From: an uncultured Bacilli bacterium
GTDB taxonomy: Bacteria > Bacillota_I > Bacilli_A > RF39 > UBA660
Direction: 5' to 3'
NCBI GenBank assembly: GCA_947624705.1
Contig: CANQLL010000003.1
Span: 1-44,556 of the forward strand
DNA length: 44,556 nucleotides
This document shows, piece by piece, positions 26,726 to 36,601 of this stretch (position 1 is the first letter of the stretch; each line of letters begins with the position of its first letter). The notes below the pieces were generated by a model. That model made no database searches. It saw only the letters and a program-made list of their open reading frames with translations, and had not been told where the DNA came from. The translations under genes and the position numbers were made by a program.

Positions 26726-27658
26726 TTATAATGTTTTCGTTAAAACATGACCTTGCATTTCTTTTAATTCAAAATTTTCAGTCTTTTCAAAACTTAATAT
26801 TAAATCTTTAAGAGTTTCAGTTGTATAAACTATTTCATTTAAAGAATTAGTTGGTAATGGACACTCTTTGTCAGCATTTTCTAAAATTTGCTTTTCATTT
26901 AAATAGTATAAAACTTCCCCATTTATATTCATAATCATAACATTTTTAGCATCAGCTTCATGATAAATAAGCGGTTTAGCTTTTTTTTCAATTTCGATAA
27001 TATCTTTATAATTTTGTTTAGCTATTAATTCTAATAAGTATTGATATTGTTCTAAAGATAAAGAATAAACTTTATAAGTTTTATCCAAATTATATTGCAT
27101 ATTATATTCTAAGTATTGATATAAATTATCTCTGGAAATTTGCGTTCTTTCTGGATTTACTCTGATAACTTTATCTAATTTTTTAAGATAAGATTGATCT
27201 AAAGTAATAGTATTATCTAAAATTTGGTTGGTTAAAATTCTATATTTTCTTAAATTATTTTGAAATTCTTCTCTTTCTTTATGGGCTTTAGAACGAGGTA
27301 TATAAGAGCATTCATTATTAATTAAATTACTATTTTTTTCATTAGTAAATTTTAAAGCTTCTTCATAATTATCAAAAACTTGTTCCACAAGATTATAATT
27401 ATTACATTGAAAATTAAAATTGTATTGAGGAATAACTTTCTCTAAATCAAAGATTTTCGTTTTATCATCAAAATATATAGGTTGATAAGGAAAAACAACG
27501 GCATATTCTTTTTCATAGTCACCATCTATTTTATATATAGTTTTTTCCCCTACTAAATAACATTTTGAAACAATATAACATACAGTAGCTTTCTCTAATC
27601 TATTAATGGGTTCAATGATGGGCATAGCGGCATATTTAATGGGATAATTATATTTCAT
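26726..27658 (-). CDS. Hypothetical protein
   Basis: Long ORF in cca-dnaD-nth transcription unit; no family recognised. Confidence 0.6.
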   Translation of the reverse strand: MKYNYPIKYAAMPIIEPINRLEKATVCYIVSKCYLVGEKTIYKIDGDYEKEYAVVFPYQPIYFDDKTKIFDLEKVIPQYNFNFQCNNYNLVEQVFDNYEEALKFTNEKNSNLINNECSYIPRSKAHKEREEFQNNLRKYRILTNQILDNTITLDQSYLKKLDKVIRVNPERTQISRDNLYQYLEYNMQYNLDKTYKVYSLSLEQYQYLLELIAKQNYKDIIEIEKKAKPLIYHEADAKNVMIMNINGEVLYYLNEKQILENADKECPLPTNSLNEIVYTTETLKDLILSFEKTENFELKEMQGHVLTKTL

Positions 27659-27839
27659 AACTTAAACACCTCAAATTAATTATATAATGACTTTAGGAAA
27701 AAAGCTATTTATTTTTCTATTGGAATAAAATAAAAAGAACTATACTGTTAATATTATTTCAGTGACAATTTTTATTATTAATTTTATCTTTTTTAAGAAT
27801 TTCCTTTTTAATTCAACGCATATTAATAATGGTGATTTT

Positions 27840-28337
27840 ATGTATTTAATCAATATTTTTTTAAGTTATTCCATTATTGGTTATTTATTTGAATTAATAG
27901 TTGATTTAATTTTAAAAATTAAACCTAGTAGTGGCATTTTATTTGGACCATGGACACCTATTTATGGTTTTGGTGTTTTAATAATGTTATTTATTAAAAA
28001 TAAATTACAAAAATTAAATTTAAATAAAGTTTTAGAAATAATTATTTTCTTTTTTATCATCGTTATTACTTTAACTTTATTAGAACAATTAGGAGGAGTT
28101 CTTTTAGCAAAATTATTTCATAAAACTTTATGGGATTATCGTAATTTAAAATTTCATATAACTAAATATATTGCTTTAGAAACTTCTTTAGGTTGGGGAC
28201 TTGGTTCCATAATTATTGCTTATGTTATTCATCCAAAATTTAAAAAAATTTTAAAGAAAATTCCCTTTTTAATCTCCTCTTTAGTTTTTATTGCTTTTGC
28301 AATTGATGTAATAATAACAATATTTAAATATATATAG
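27840..28337 (+). CDS. CmpB-like putative membrane protein (PF06541 family)
   Basis: YSIIGYLFELIVDLI....GILFGPWTPIYGFGVL...LEQLGGVLLAKLFHKTLWDYRNLKF; ATG at 27840 after GGTGAT. Confidence 0.8.
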   Translation: MYLINIFLSYSIIGYLFELIVDLILKIKPSSGILFGPWTPIYGFGVLIMLFIKNKLQKLNLNKVLEIIIFFFIIVITLTLLEQLGGVLLAKLFHKTLWDYRNLKFHITKYIALETSLGWGLGSIIIAYVIHPKFKKILKKIPFLISSLVFIAFAIDVIITIFKYI

Positions 28338-28397
28338 GCTGATAAACAATTCAAGGTATAAATGTCTCATATTATATCTTGAAAGGGGAAATAAAAA

Positions 28398-28835
28398 ATG
28401 TTATTTGAAAACAATAATTTTGATGATAACTTTGGGTTAGACTTATCTTTTTTTAATCTAGATTTAGATAGTAAAAAAAATCCTAAATTATATGATGTAA
28501 AAGAAGGATTTTTAAAAGGAAATATGTTTAAAAATGAATTTGAGCCTTATAAGAATTATCCAGTAGCAACAATTGTTCCAAAAAATAAAAAAGAAGAATT
28601 AGAATTAAAAATATATGAATTAGATTTTGCTATTAATGATTTAAATTTATACTTAGATTTACATCCAGAAGATATGGAAATGTTTAATTTATTTAAAAAA
28701 TATATTAAAGATGCTAATCGTTATAAAGAAGAATATTTAAATGAAATAGGACCAATTTGTCTTACAGATGTTACTTCTAAAACTTATGATTGGCCCAATA
28801 CTTGGCCTTGGGAAAATAAAGGAGGTAATATCTAA
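28398..28835 (+). CDS. CotJA-CotJB fusion spore coat protein
   Basis: N-part EGFLKGNMFKNEFEPYKNY (CotJA-like); C-part ELDFAINDLNLYLDLHPEDMEMFNLF....TYDWPNTWPWE (CotJB); overlaps cotJC start (TAATG). Confidence 0.75.
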   Translation: MLFENNNFDDNFGLDLSFFNLDLDSKKNPKLYDVKEGFLKGNMFKNEFEPYKNYPVATIVPKNKKEELELKIYELDFAINDLNLYLDLHPEDMEMFNLFKKYIKDANRYKEEYLNEIGPICLTDVTSKTYDWPNTWPWENKGGNI

Positions 28836-29392
28836 TGTTTAAATATGAAAAAAAATTAAATTATCCGGTTAATTTAAAGAAAAAAGATTTAAAAATGGCT
28901 AAATATTTAATTACTCAATTTGGCGGTTCTAATGGGGAATTAGCGGCGGCGTTACGTTATTTTTCGCAAAAATTTACGATGCCTGATGCCAAAGGTAAAG
29001 CTTTACTTAATGATATAGCTACCGAAGAATTTGGTCATTGTGAAATGATTTGTACCATGATTTATCAATTAACTAAAGGTGCAACGGTGGAAGAATTAAT
29101 GAATGCCGGAATTGGCACAAAATATGTAGAACATGGTAAAGCTTTATACCCTACTGATTCGGAAGGAGTTCCATTTACAGCGAGCTACTTTAATGCTGTA
29201 GGTGACCCTCTTGCTGATTTAGCTGAAGATATGGCCGCTGAACAAAAAGCCCGGGCAACTTATGAACATTTAATTGATATTGCCACTGACCAAGATATTA
29301 TTGCCGTTTTACTTTTCTTACGCCAAAGAGAAGTTGTTCACTATAATCGTTTTAAAGAATTATTTGATATGTATCAAAAGCAAGGTTACTAG
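28835..29392 (+). CDS. cotJC: CotJC manganese-catalase-like spore coat protein
   Basis: GGSNGELAAALRYFSQKFTMPDAKGKALLNDIATEEFGHCEMICTMI. Confidence 0.93.
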   Translation: MFKYEKKLNYPVNLKKKDLKMAKYLITQFGGSNGELAAALRYFSQKFTMPDAKGKALLNDIATEEFGHCEMICTMIYQLTKGATVEELMNAGIGTKYVEHGKALYPTDSEGVPFTASYFNAVGDPLADLAEDMAAEQKARATYEHLIDIATDQDIIAVLLFLRQREVVHYNRFKELFDMYQKQGY

Positions 29393-29410
29393 TAACCTTG
29401 CTTTTTATTT
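29376..29410 (+). terminator. Terminator overlapping cotJC stop codon
   Basis: AAAAGCAAGGTTACT|AGTAACCTTGCTTTT perfect 15-bp palindrome plus T-rich tail. Confidence 0.8.
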
Positions 29411-29418
29411 TAAGTAAA

Positions 29419-29452
29419 ATCGTTTAATCGTTCGGAAAATCGTTCGATCGTT
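29419..29452. repeat. Four ATCGTT repeats with 8-12-8 spacing
   Basis: AATCGTTTAATCGTTCGGAAAATCGTTCGATCGTTC between cotJC and P-ATPase. Confidence 0.8.
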
Positions 29453-29459
29453 CAGCAAA

Positions 29460-32063
29460 TTATACTCCATATTTAACTTTTTTCTTTTTTAAAATTAATT
29501 TTCTTAAAAAATCAACAGGAATAACTGTAAAAGCTAATAAGATTACAATTAAAAATTCAAAACCAGTTAAACCATAAGTTCTAAACATATTTCCCCCATA
29601 ATAAATTAAATATATTTGTACTAATACTATGAAAAGAAAAGTTAATAAAAAGACTTTATTTTTAGTAATATTAGCTAAAATATTTAAACGTTCAGTTCTC
29701 GCATTAAAAGCATTAAAAATACTAACAAAAATAAATAAAGCAAAGTAAGCAGTCATTAAATATTTATAGTTAGTACCACTACGAATTAGCATTTTAAAAA
29801 TTGGTAATTTTAAAAATAAAATACATAAAATGGCGGAATATAAACCTGTAAATAAAATTTCACTATACATATACTTATTAATAATCGCTTCATCCTTTTG
29901 TTTAGGTGCTTCTTGCATATAATCGCGCAGTGGAGCTTCGAAAGAAAAAGCTAGTCCGGCTAAAGTATCCATAATCATATTAATCCATAACATTTGCATA
30001 ATCGTAATGGGAGTGTTAATACCGATAAAAGGCCCAATAATCGACATCGCTACCGCACAAATATTAACCGTTAATTGAAAGATAATAAATTTGCGAATGC
30101 TTTTGAAGATTGTCCGGCCAAATAAAATAGCTTTGCTAATTGATAAAATATTATCATCAACAATCACTATATCTGCGGCACTTTTGGCCACTTCCGTACC
30201 ACTTCCCATCGCAAAGCCCACATCACATTTTTTTAAAGCTGGGGCATCATTGACACCATCTCCTGTCATCCCGACAACTAAATTTTGACTTTGAGCAATT
30301 TTTACTAAACGACTTTTATCACTTGGTAAAGCCCGAGCTATTATTTTAATGGAAGGTAAGATACTAGCTATTTCCTCATCACTTAAACTACCTAAATCTT
30401 TACTTGTTAAAACTAAATCTTTAGAATTATTTATTAAATTAATTTCTTTCCCAATAGCCATGGCTGTTTCTTTAGAATCCCCGGTAATCATAATAGTTTG
30501 AATTCCCGCTTCTGTTACTAACTTTAATCCTTCTTTAGCTTCATCTCTTATTTCATCTTTAATGAAAACTAAACCAACTAGAGTTAAATTATCAAAATAA
30601 TTTAACTCTTTTAAATCTTCATTAATAGCCATTACTAAAACTCTAATTCCCCTATTTGTGGCATTATCTATTTCTTTTAAAATATCTTTTTTATTTAGTA
30701 AAACTTTTCTTTTACCCTCTTTATTATAATAATATTTACAAAAAGGTAAAATCTTTTCCTGCGCTCCTTTAATTAGAGAGAGTCTTTTACCTAAATCAAT
30801 GGTAGTGATAGCATATTTGTTACTACTATTAAAAGGTATTTTATTTATTATTTTAATATTTTGATATTTTTTTTGACAAAATTCCAGTAAAGCTCGATCT
30901 GTTATATTTCCGCCAATAATTTTACCATTTTCATCTATTTGACTAGCATTATTAACAGACATGGATAAATCAACTAAATATTCTAACTTTTTATCTATTT
31001 GTTGATGTTGAGTGTATCTTATTAAATCCCCAGTTATAAAATTAGTTACTTCTAATTTACCTTTGGTAATAGTTCCAGTTTTATCACTTAAAAGTAAATT
31101 AATACTACCCGCTGTTTCAATTCCGACTAACTTTCGAACTAAAACATTTTCTTTTAACATTCTTTTCATATTAGCTGATAAAACTAAAGTTATCATCATG
31201 GGTAACCCTTCGGGTACGGCTACTACAATGATTGTGACACTTAAAGTTAAAGCATAAAGAATATAAGAAAATAATTCTCGAAAGTTAGTTAAAGTAGCCA
31301 TAATTTCATTAACATTAAAATGATTATTTATAACAATCGTGGAAAATAAATAAGAAAAAGAAACCAAGAAAGCTCCAATATAACCTATTCGACTGATTAT
31401 TTTAGCTAAATGTCTTAATTTTAATTTTAAAGGACTATCAGGTTGTTTTTCTTGAATTTCTAAAGCTAATGAACCATAAATAGTTTTATCCCCTACTTCA
31501 CAGACTAACATTTTAGCTTCTTTATTAACTACGACACTACCTCTTAAAACTTTACTATCTTTTAAAGAAGATTTTTCTTTTTCTTTGGCTTCACCATTTA
31601 AAATAGATTCATCTACTTCTATTTCCCCTTCAATAATAATTCCATCCGCCGGAACTTTATCTCCTGAGGCTAATAAGACAATATCTTCTTTAACTACTTC
31701 ATCAATACTAATTTCTTTAATTTTACCGTCTCTTAAAACTCTTGATTTAGTTTTTTCCGCTTCATCTTGTAAACGTTTAAAAGCTTGCTCACTTCCATAT
31801 TCACTAATACTAGAAATAAATGAAGCTAAGAATATAGCAATAACTATGCCTAAAGTTTCAAACCAATCAAAATCTTGAAATAGAAAAACAACTTTAACAG
31901 CTAAAGCTATTAATAAAATTTTAATAATAGGATCTCCTAAAGATTCCAAAAGTAATCTAAAAAAGCCATCTTGTTTCTTATCTGTTATTTTATTAGTGCC
32001 ATATTTTTTTCTAGATATTATTACTTCTTCTTCGCTTAAACCTTTGCTATATTTATTTTTCAT
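29460..32063 (-). CDS. Ca2+-type P-type ATPase (ORF track extends to 32090; likely MKNKYSK start)
   Basis: LLSDKTGTITKGKLEV, VAVPEGLPM, GMTGDGVNDAPALKKCDVGFAMG. Confidence 0.93.
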   Translation of the reverse strand: MKNKYSKGLSEEEVIISRKKYGTNKITDKKQDGFFRLLLESLGDPIIKILLIALAVKVVFLFQDFDWFETLGIVIAIFLASFISSISEYGSEQAFKRLQDEAEKTKSRVLRDGKIKEISIDEVVKEDIVLLASGDKVPADGIIIEGEIEVDESILNGEAKEKEKSSLKDSKVLRGSVVVNKEAKMLVCEVGDKTIYGSLALEIQEKQPDSPLKLKLRHLAKIISRIGYIGAFLVSFSYLFSTIVINNHFNVNEIMATLTNFRELFSYILYALTLSVTIIVVAVPEGLPMMITLVLSANMKRMLKENVLVRKLVGIETAGSINLLLSDKTGTITKGKLEVTNFITGDLIRYTQHQQIDKKLEYLVDLSMSVNNASQIDENGKIIGGNITDRALLEFCQKKYQNIKIINKIPFNSSNKYAITTIDLGKRLSLIKGAQEKILPFCKYYYNKEGKRKVLLNKKDILKEIDNATNRGIRVLVMAINEDLKELNYFDNLTLVGLVFIKDEIRDEAKEGLKLVTEAGIQTIMITGDSKETAMAIGKEINLINNSKDLVLTSKDLGSLSDEEIASILPSIKIIARALPSDKSRLVKIAQSQNLVVGMTGDGVNDAPALKKCDVGFAMGSGTEVAKSAADIVIVDDNILSISKAILFGRTIFKSIRKFIIFQLTVNICAVAMSIIGPFIGINTPITIMQMLWINMIMDTLAGLAFSFEAPLRDYMQEAPKQKDEAIINKYMYSEILFTGLYSAILCILFLKLPIFKMLIRSGTNYKYLMTAYFALFIFVSIFNAFNARTERLNILANITKNKVFLLTFLFIVLVQIYLIYYGGNMFRTYGLTGFEFLIVILLAFTVIPVDFLRKLILKKKKVKYGV

Positions 32064-32156
32064 ATTGTCCTCCAACACAATATATGCCAAGGTTTAAACT
32101 TTTAGAATAAAAAAATTAGGACCATATTCTAAATAGTCCCCTATTAATAATTTCAA

Positions 32157-32690
32157 CTATTCATTAATTATCGCATAAACATATGCATCTTCATTTTTAT
32201 TTGTTTTACAAAAATATTTTTTTCTTAAAATACCTTCTAATTCAAAGCCACATTTTTCTAATAACTTACGACTGGCAATATTTGGGTCAATTGTTTCTGC
32301 TGATATTCTTATTAATCCATAATTTTTAAAATAATAATTTACTAATAATTTTATAGCTTCGCTCATTATTCCTTTTTTCCAATATTTTTGACTTAAGCAA
32401 TAAGCTATCTCCCCTGTTTTATGTCTTTTACTTGTTACAATATTAATTGAACCAACAACATTACCTTCATATTCAATCGCATATTGTTTAAAAGGATCAT
32501 CTTTTTTATAACATTCGATGTAATAGTTTATAGAATCTTTGGCATCTTCAATACTTTTATAATTTTTCCAAAGCATATATTTAGATACTTCTTCGTCCAT
32601 ACCCCAATTTTCATATAATTGTTTAGCATCATCTAGTTCAAATTCTCTTAATGTAACTTTTTTTCCTTTAATTGGTTCTAATTTTATCAT
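32157..32690 (-). CDS. GNAT (RimJ/RimL-type) N-acetyltransferase
   Basis: LREFELDDAKQLYENWG...GEIAYCLSQKYWKKGIMSEAIKLLVNYYF...SRKLLEKCGFELEGILRK. Confidence 0.92.
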   Translation of the reverse strand: MIKLEPIKGKKVTLREFELDDAKQLYENWGMDEEVSKYMLWKNYKSIEDAKDSINYYIECYKKDDPFKQYAIEYEGNVVGSINIVTSKRHKTGEIAYCLSQKYWKKGIMSEAIKLLVNYYFKNYGLIRISAETIDPNIASRKLLEKCGFELEGILRKKYFCKTNKNEDAYVYAIINE

Positions 32691-32806
32691 TTCTAATTCC
32701 TCCTTAATACCTTCATTATATTCTTGTTAGTTATTTTTTCATATTACTTAATAATAACGTAATATATATTTTTATTTCTTAAGAAAAAACAAGTTCTTCA
32801 AACTTG

Positions 32807-34921
32807 TTAAACTCTTTTAATTTCCACCATTTCATAGGCTTCAATAATATCTTTTTCTTTTATATCATTATAACCATCTAAAGTAATACCACATTCAAAA
32901 CCTTTTTTCACTTCTTTAGCAGCATCTTTTCCTCTTTGGATACTAGCTATTTTACCATCATGAATTATAACGCCATCGCGAATGACCCGAGCTTGAGCAT
33001 TATTTTTAATAAGGCCATCAGTTACATAAGATCCCGCAATAGTTCCAACTTTAGAAAATTTAAATAATTGTCTAACTTCAGCCGTACCTAGAATTTTTTC
33101 TTCAAATTCAGGATCTAACATGCCTTTCATGGCAAGTTCCATTTCTTCGACAACTTTATAAATTATTGTATAAAGTCTAATTTCGACTGAATACTCTTTA
33201 GCAATTTCTTTAGTCATGGCACTAGGAGAAACATTAAAACCAATAACAATAGCATTAGAAGCATTAGCTAAAACTATGTCGCTTTCGGTAATTGTTCCAA
33301 TTCCCGAACGAATAACATTAACAGTTACACCCTCAACATTAATTTTTTCTAAAGCATTGCGTACGGCTTCTTCCGAACCGCGCACGTCGGCTTTTAAAAC
33401 AACATTAATTTCTTTATTGCCGGCATTAATGTGAGCAAATAAATCATCTAAAGAAACAACTTCTTTTTTATGACGATTTTCTTTAGCATAAGTTTCTCTT
33501 TTTTGAGCAATAGATTTAGCTTGACTTTCCGTTTCAAAAGCCATGAATTTATCTCCAGCCGAAGGATTGCCGGATAAACCGGTAATTTCTACTGGCGTAG
33601 AAGGTCCAGCTGAAACAATTTGTTCCCCTAAATCATTTTTCATAGTTCTAACTTTACCAAAGTAATAACCAACTACAATCGGGTCACCTAATCTTAAAGT
33701 TCCATTTTGAATTAAGATTGAAGCCACTCCTCCCACATTTTTATCAATTTTAGATTCAATTACAGAGCCTACAGCATAACGTTTAGGATTAGCTTTTAAT
33801 TCACTCATTTCGGCAATAGTTAAAACAGTTTCTAATAGTAAATCAACGCCTTCGCCGGTTGCGGCAGAGATGTCCACAAAAGGAACATTTCCGCCCCATT
33901 CTTCCGGCGTTATATTAATTTCGGCCATTTCGGTTCTAATTCTATCGGGATTAGCATCTTTTTTATCAATTTTATTAACTGCAACAACAATAGGCACGTG
34001 AGCCGATAAAGCATGATCAACCGCTTCTTTGGTCTGTGGCATGACCCCATCATCAGCAGCCACAATGATGATAACAATATCAGTAACACTTGCTCCGCGT
34101 GCACGCATTTCGGTAAAGGCCGCATGACCAGGGGTATCGATAAAGGTAATTAAATCATCACCTTTTTTAACTTGATAAGCCCCAATATGTTGAGTAATTC
34201 CTCCAAATTCCGTATTAACAACATGAGATGAACGAATATAATCTAGTAAAGTTGTTTTACCATGATCAACATGACCCATAATTGTAACAACTGGTGGTCT
34301 TTTAACTAAATCTTTAACATCATCTATTACTTCATATTCTTCAAAGTTAGCTAAATCGCGGGTTGAATCTTTCTTTAAAGTCTTACCATATTCTAAAGCA
34401 ATAATCTCGGCATTTTCATAATCAATAGCTTGATTTAAACTTAACATTAAACCCGAAGTTATCAGTTTACTAATAACTTCACTACCAGTTACTTCTAACT
34501 GGCTTGCTAAATCATTAACAGTCATACCTTCATGATATAAAACCACATTTTCTTCTTCATTATTAGTTTTTAATTTAGACTTATTTTTATACATAGCCTT
34601 TCTTTTATTTAAAAACTCTTCTTTTGTCACATTATTATTTTTCTTTTTTAATTTTTCTTTTTTAACTTCATTTTTCATAGCAGCATTTTTAATGCTGGAT
34701 AATTCCATTATTTCATCAACAGCTTGATCAATAACATCCTCTTCTTCTAAAGAAGTATCATTTTCTGTACTAATTAAACTTAAAACATTATCTAAAATAA
34801 TAACATCATCATCTTCTAACAAATCGGTTGCACTACTAACATTAATATCAATTTCTTGACATTTTTTTAAAACCTCGGCAACTGTCATATTTACTGAATC
34901 CGCATATTCTTTTACAGTCAT
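32807..34921 (-). CDS. infB: Translation initiation factor IF-2
   Basis: VVTIMGHVDHGKTTLLDYIR, DTPGHAAFTEMRARGA, VAVNKIDKK; IF2_N domains. Confidence 0.98.
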   Translation of the reverse strand: MTVKEYADSVNMTVAEVLKKCQEIDINVSSATDLLEDDDVIILDNVLSLISTENDTSLEEEDVIDQAVDEIMELSSIKNAAMKNEVKKEKLKKKNNNVTKEEFLNKRKAMYKNKSKLKTNNEEENVVLYHEGMTVNDLASQLEVTGSEVISKLITSGLMLSLNQAIDYENAEIIALEYGKTLKKDSTRDLANFEEYEVIDDVKDLVKRPPVVTIMGHVDHGKTTLLDYIRSSHVVNTEFGGITQHIGAYQVKKGDDLITFIDTPGHAAFTEMRARGASVTDIVIIIVAADDGVMPQTKEAVDHALSAHVPIVVAVNKIDKKDANPDRIRTEMAEINITPEEWGGNVPFVDISAATGEGVDLLLETVLTIAEMSELKANPKRYAVGSVIESKIDKNVGGVASILIQNGTLRLGDPIVVGYYFGKVRTMKNDLGEQIVSAGPSTPVEITGLSGNPSAGDKFMAFETESQAKSIAQKRETYAKENRHKKEVVSLDDLFAHINAGNKEINVVLKADVRGSEEAVRNALEKINVEGVTVNVIRSGIGTITESDIVLANASNAIVIGFNVSPSAMTKEIAKEYSVEIRLYTIIYKVVEEMELAMKGMLDPEFEEKILGTAEVRQLFKFSKVGTIAGSYVTDGLIKNNAQARVIRDGVIIHDGKIASIQRGKDAAKEVKKGFECGITLDGYNDIKEKDIIEAYEMVEIKRV

Positions 34922-34937
34922 AATTATTTCCTCCTTC

Positions 34938-35198
34938 TCATCTTACTAATTTTCTTAAATTTTCATAAACCTCTTCTTGAACTTCTACTTCTAATACTCT
35001 ATCTAATATTTTATTTTGTTGCGCTTTATTTATCACAGCTAAATCCCTTTTTAAATAAGCGCCTTTGCCATTTAATTTTCCTGTTTCATCAACTATTACA
35101 TTTTTTTGGGGCGTTCTTACGACACGTATTAATTCTTTTTTTTCACATTTATCTTTCGTAATAACACAAGTTCGCATCGGAATTTTTCTTTGTTTCAT
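34938..35198 (-). CDS. ylxR: YlxR/RnpM RNA-binding protein
   Basis: MRTCVITKDKCEKKELIRVVRTPQKNVIVDETGKLNGKGAYLKRD. Confidence 0.93.
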   Translation of the reverse strand: MKQRKIPMRTCVITKDKCEKKELIRVVRTPQKNVIVDETGKLNGKGAYLKRDLAVINKAQQNKILDRVLEVEVQEEVYENLRKLVR

Positions 35199-35206
35199 GT
35201 TTCCTC

Positions 35207-36124
35207 CTAACTTAAAAATTTTTTAATTAATTCTTTTTCATTTTCCGGATTTAAATCACATGAAGATGCTAATTTATGTCCATAGCCATTAAATTCTTTC
35301 GCGATATTCTTAACTTCTATTTCATTATTAATACTTCTAAATGATACCGTTTCATTATCAACAGCCATAAATATTAAAACATCACAACTTTTATCATCAT
35401 TTAATTTATCAGCTAAGATATTACGATAATCATAAAGTCCATAAACAATCCCATATTTAATTTTATCTATTTTTTTATAAATAACTCTTTTTATTAAATT
35501 ATCTAAATATTTTTGTTCTTCTTCTAATTGTTCTTTAATCCAATTTTTTTCTTCTTCGTTATAGCGAAAATGAAGAGATATGACACTAAATTTATCATTA
35601 AAGTGATTTATATACCCAACACTTCCCAACTTGTGTAATAAAGTTTCTAAATGATAAGCATCTAAATTATTTTCTTCTTTCCACTTCCAAGTATCATGTA
35701 AATCAGTTAACTTAACAAATTCTTTTAAAGTTTTATTAGGAAGAATTAAATAATGATGTTTAACTAAATATTCATAAAATAAACTTGTTGCACATTTATC
35801 TAAATTAATATCAATAAATTGATAATCTTTATCTTTTATTTTTTCTAAGTTAGATATATGATGATCAATAATAAATATTTTATTATTTAATTTTTCATTA
35901 CTAGCAATTTTAGTTAAGATATTATCACTTGGACATAAATCAGTAATAAAAATTTTTTCATAATTTACATATTCTTCTTGATTAATAAAATCATTTAATT
36001 TTAAATCTAAATCTTTAAAATTTTTACATAAAGTATAATCTACTTCTTCAAAACATATTTTACTTAAAATGATACATCCTAAACCATCAGGATCAGCTTG
36101 ATGGGAAAATATTTTTATTGGCAT
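35207..36124 (-). CDS. DHH-family phosphoesterase (NrnB-like)
   Basis: IFSHQADPDGLGCIIL, FIIDHHISNLEKI, FNGYGHKLASSC. Confidence 0.85.
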   Translation of the reverse strand: MPIKIFSHQADPDGLGCIILSKICFEEVDYTLCKNFKDLDLKLNDFINQEEYVNYEKIFITDLCPSDNILTKIASNEKLNNKIFIIDHHISNLEKIKDKDYQFIDINLDKCATSLFYEYLVKHHYLILPNKTLKEFVKLTDLHDTWKWKEENNLDAYHLETLLHKLGSVGYINHFNDKFSVISLHFRYNEEEKNWIKEQLEEEQKYLDNLIKRVIYKKIDKIKYGIVYGLYDYRNILADKLNDDKSCDVLIFMAVDNETVSFRSINNEIEVKNIAKEFNGYGHKLASSCDLNPENEKELIKKFLS

Positions 36125-36139
36125 ATAACCACCTCCATA

Positions 36140-36601
36140 TTATTTAGTTTTTATATAAATATTTTGATTATTTAAAATTTCTGTTTCTTCATTTTTTAAA
36201 TTTTCAATTACTTCTAATATTTCTTCATTAGTATAAGTATCTTTAGCAATAGAATTATTATAATAATGCATAATACTATTTAAATCGATATTGTATATAA
36301 CTTCTCCATAAGGTTCTTGACCAAGTTCACCATGCAGTTTTTTATCAGTTCCAATTAAGATAATAGGTGTTTCAAGAGCCCCTAAACCCATTTTAGTTAT
36401 ATAATACTGAGGATTATTTTTTAAATCAATTATTTTTGTTATATAAAGATTATTTAAATTAGTAGCTTGACCTATTAATTCATCACTTTTGGTTTCTTCA
36501 TTATATTGATATTTTAAAGTGTTTTTGCTTTTACCACAAGCCGTAAGACTCATACTGGCAATTAGGGTGGTTGCTATTAAAACTTTTCTTCTGTGCTTCA
36601 A
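36140..36601 (-). CDS. Small lipoprotein in nusA operon
   Basis: MKHRRKVLIATTLIASMSLTACGK lipobox; overlaps nusA stop. Confidence 0.75.
   Translation of the reverse strand: MKHRRKVLIATTLIASMSLTACGKSKNTLKYQYNEETKSDELIGQATNLNNLYITKIIDLKNNPQYYITKMGLGALETPIILIGTDKKLHGELGQEPYGEVIYNIDLNSIMHYYNNSIAKDTYTNEEILEVIENLKNEETEILNNQNIYIKTK

Noticed and set aside
28338-28397. Possible sigma-E-type promoter upstream of the cotJ operon (CATATTAT)
   Set aside because: No convincing -35 at the required spacing; too weak to list as a feature.
30091-31878. Three + strand ORFs across the P-type ATPase
   Set aside because: Antisense shadows of a well-supported gene.
33216-34125. ORFs (+ and out-of-frame -) within infB
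   Set aside because: Overlap strongly conserved infB coding sequence.
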